Assembly (NCBI GenBank): GCA_011526275.1
Contig: WTJP01000140.1
Span: 1 to 32,973, forward strand
Reading direction: 5' to 3'
Source of the DNA: Candidatus Arcticimaribacter sp.
GTDB taxonomy: Bacteria > Bacteroidota > Bacteroidia > Flavobacteriales > Flavobacteriaceae
Length of the DNA: 32,973 bases
In this document: positions 31,782 through 32,973 of the stretch, in pieces
How positions within the stretch are numbered: the stretch's first letter is position 1
Layout: the number at the start of each line of letters is the position of its first letter
Translations under genes and position numbers: made by a program
The notes under the pieces: generated by a model
The model's input: only the letters and a program-made list of their open reading frames with translations
The model's database searches: none
Told to the model about the DNA's origin: nothing

Positions 31782-32888
31782 TTATGCGGGTTGAACCCCC
31801 ATCTTTTTCAAATGTTTAAAGTGCGAAAATAAGGCACTTCGGGTAGTTTTGTGTTCGTTGTAGGGTAAATTAAACTCCAAGGCTGTTTTTTTCACAATTT
31901 TCGCAATATCTGTGTAATGTATATGTGAAATATGCGGGAAAATATGGTGTTCAATTTGGTGATTGAGTCCGCCTGTAAACCAGTTCACTAATCTATTCTT
32001 AGTGGAAAAATTAACGGTTGTAAAAAGTTGATGAATCGCCCAAGTGTTTTTCATGCTCCCCGTTTCAGTATCGGGCAAGGGCATTTCGGCATCTTCAATC
32101 ACATGCGCTAACTGGAAAGTTAGGCTTAAAATGAGACCAGCGGTGTAGTGCATGATAAAGAAACCGAGTAAAATTTGCCACCATGGGAGTTCCATTTTCC
32201 AAAGTGGAAGAATTATCCATATACCTGAATAGAGCAGTTTTGTGCCAATCAGAATACTCCATTGACGAAGCGGTTGTAGTTTTTTACGGTAGGTCAATTT
32301 CTTCTTTAAGTAGCGTGAGATTTGTCGAAAGTCAGAACTAATCACCCAATTGATGGTAAGCAACCCATAAACGAATACCGCATAATAATGCTGAAAACGG
32401 TGGAAGGGAGACCAGTCGCTGTGCTTTGAAAAACGGATGATGCGACCAGCGTCTAAATCTTCATCATGCCCTTGAATATTGGTGTAGGTATGATGCAAAA
32501 TATTGTGTTGTACTTTCCAGTTGTGCACATTACCGGCAAGAATATAGATACTCGCTCCCATGAGTTTATTCACCCAATCATATTTAGAGAAGGAACCGTG
32601 ATTTCCATCGTGCATTACGTTCATGCCTACCCCAGCCATGCCCACTCCCATGACTACAGCCAACAATAGTTTTATCCACGGGTTTAATCCCGTAAGCAAT
32701 ATTAAAAAGTAAGGAGTGAGAAGTAAGGAAAACATAATGACTGTTTTTAGATACAGTCGCCAGTTCCCTGTTTTTAATGCTTTGTTCTTTTGAAAGTGTT
32801 CATTGACCCTTTTGTTTAGTGTTTGAAAAAATTTTTGTGGATCTTTTCGCGAAAAACGAAGGGTTTTAAAAGAAGATGGTGATTTCAT
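31782..32888 (-). CDS. Membrane fatty acid desaturase (front-end/acyl-CoA type)
   Basis: 368 residues. Diiron desaturase introducing a double bond in acyl chains of membrane lipids. Three His boxes: HDGNH (93-97), HNILHH (128-133) and QIEHH (311-315), the Gln in the last box being typical of front-end and linoleoyl-CoA-type desaturases. There is no fused cytochrome b5 domain, so an external electron donor is needed. Hydrophobic segments at about 48-68, 70-92, 108-122, 168-184, 212-230 and 236-262. Start ATG 32888 is the only good one. It is divergent from the probable rsmG and upstream of the aminotransferase. Regiospecificity is not readable. Confidence 0.92.
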   Translation of the reverse strand: MKSPSSFKTLRFSRKDPQKFFQTLNKRVNEHFQKNKALKTGNWRLYLKTVIMFSLLLTPYFLILLTGLNPWIKLLLAVVMGVGMAGVGMNVMHDGNHGSFSKYDWVNKLMGASIYILAGNVHNWKVQHNILHHTYTNIQGHDEDLDAGRIIRFSKHSDWSPFHRFQHYYAVFVYGLLTINWVISSDFRQISRYLKKKLTYRKKLQPLRQWSILIGTKLLYSGIWIILPLWKMELPWWQILLGFFIMHYTAGLILSLTFQLAHVIEDAEMPLPDTETGSMKNTWAIHQLFTTVNFSTKNRLVNWFTGGLNHQIEHHIFPHISHIHYTDIAKIVKKTALEFNLPYNEHKTTRSALFSHFKHLKKMGVQPA

Positions 32889-32901
32889 GAAATAGAAAGA
32901 A

Positions 32902-32909
32902 TATCTTTG
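32902..32909 (+). promoter_or_regulatory. -7 promoter box (TATCTTTG) for the gene leaving the right edge
   Basis: Exact TAnnTTTG match on +, the same octamer as before metK, 23 nt before the TTG at 32933. Supports a rightward gene starting there. Confidence 0.45.
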
Positions 32910-32932
32910 ATTTTAGATTAAAACTACAAATT

Positions 32933-32973
32933 TTGAAGCGCATTGCATACTATTTTCCGGAGCTTTCTAAACA
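32933..32973 (+). CDS. rsmG: Probable 16S rRNA G527 methyltransferase RsmG, first codons only
   Basis: Thirteen codons before the edge, TTG start, reading (M)KRIAYYFPELSK. RsmG (GidB) proteins of Bacteroidetes begin with a similar short helix ending in YFP-x-L-(T/S), and the promoter box at 32902-32909 points to this start. RsmG methylates N7 of G527 in 16S rRNA. With so few residues the call is tentative, and the next bases of the contig would settle it. Confidence 0.4.
   Translation, partial: MKRIAYYFPELSK

Noticed and set aside
1..32973. Mobile elements, CRISPR arrays, tRNA/rRNA genes, tandem repeats
   Set aside because: Looked for on both strands by eye. No inverted-terminal-repeat element, transposase, spacer-repeat array or tRNA-like fold was found; weak or degenerate copies could still be missed without a search tool.

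Overview
The window looks like chromosomal DNA of a Bacteroidota bacterium, most likely of the Flavobacteriia. Four things point there: a GldA-type gliding ABC ATPase, a DAHP synthase/chorismate mutase fusion in a pheA-aminotransferase-tyrA operon, a methionine synthase split into two genes, and recurrent TAnnTTTG promoter boxes a short way upstream of start codons that lack Shine-Dalgarno sequences. It is dense housekeeping DNA. I saw no insertion sequence, phage gene, CRISPR array, tRNA or rRNA. No gene-free stretch exceeds 300 bases; the longest are 12699-12962 and 25724-25960, and both are packed with regulatory structure.

Layout. 1-4296: 5' part of a secreted alkaline phosphatase (-), a DegT-type sugar aminotransferase (+), an alpha/beta hydrolase (-) and a secreted amidohydrolase (+). 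4314-8460: folA-fabD operon (-), class V aminotransferase (+), thyA (-) and a BFN/UVR-domain protein (-). 8591-12698: pdhB (+), membrane pyrophosphatase hppA (+) and a deoxynucleoside kinase (-). 12813-21416: a seven-gene methionine/SAM operon, metK-metX-osmC-like-metZ-metH(N)-metH(C)-metF, headed by a SAM-II-like riboswitch. 21413-25723: a minus-strand group of amidase lipoprotein, fatty acid hydroxylase fused to a tandem CDGSH domain, SDR and gldA. 25779-29910: the aromatic amino acid operon pheA-aminotransferase-tyrA-aroG/aroQ, headed by a complete transcription attenuator with a Phe/Tyr-rich leader peptide. 29937-32973: DUF975-like membrane protein (+), aspartate/prephenate-type aminotransferase (-), fatty acid desaturase (-) and the probable first codons of rsmG (+).

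The two strongest discoveries are RNA regulators in front of the two amino acid operons. At 25828-25896 an unannotated 22-codon ORF has 9 Phe/Tyr codons among codons 5-15. It is followed by a perfect terminator hairpin, and the 3' arm of that terminator (GGGACTT) is duplicated inside the end of the leader ORF, where it can form an antiterminator. This is the logic of classical pheL/trpL attenuation. At 12857-12907 the metK leader carries the signature segments of a SAM-II aptamer, followed by two crossing long-range pairings that end just before the metK start codon. Together they suggest that this organism controls methionine supply by direct SAM sensing and Phe/Tyr supply by ribosome stalling.

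Smaller points of interest: the diiron hydroxylase-CDGSH fusion; a split between convergent gene pairs that overlap by exactly 4 nt at their stop codons and pairs separated by a hairpin terminator, one of which lies inside fabD; and promoter boxes that rule out the longest start codons for thyA, folA and the alpha/beta hydrolase.
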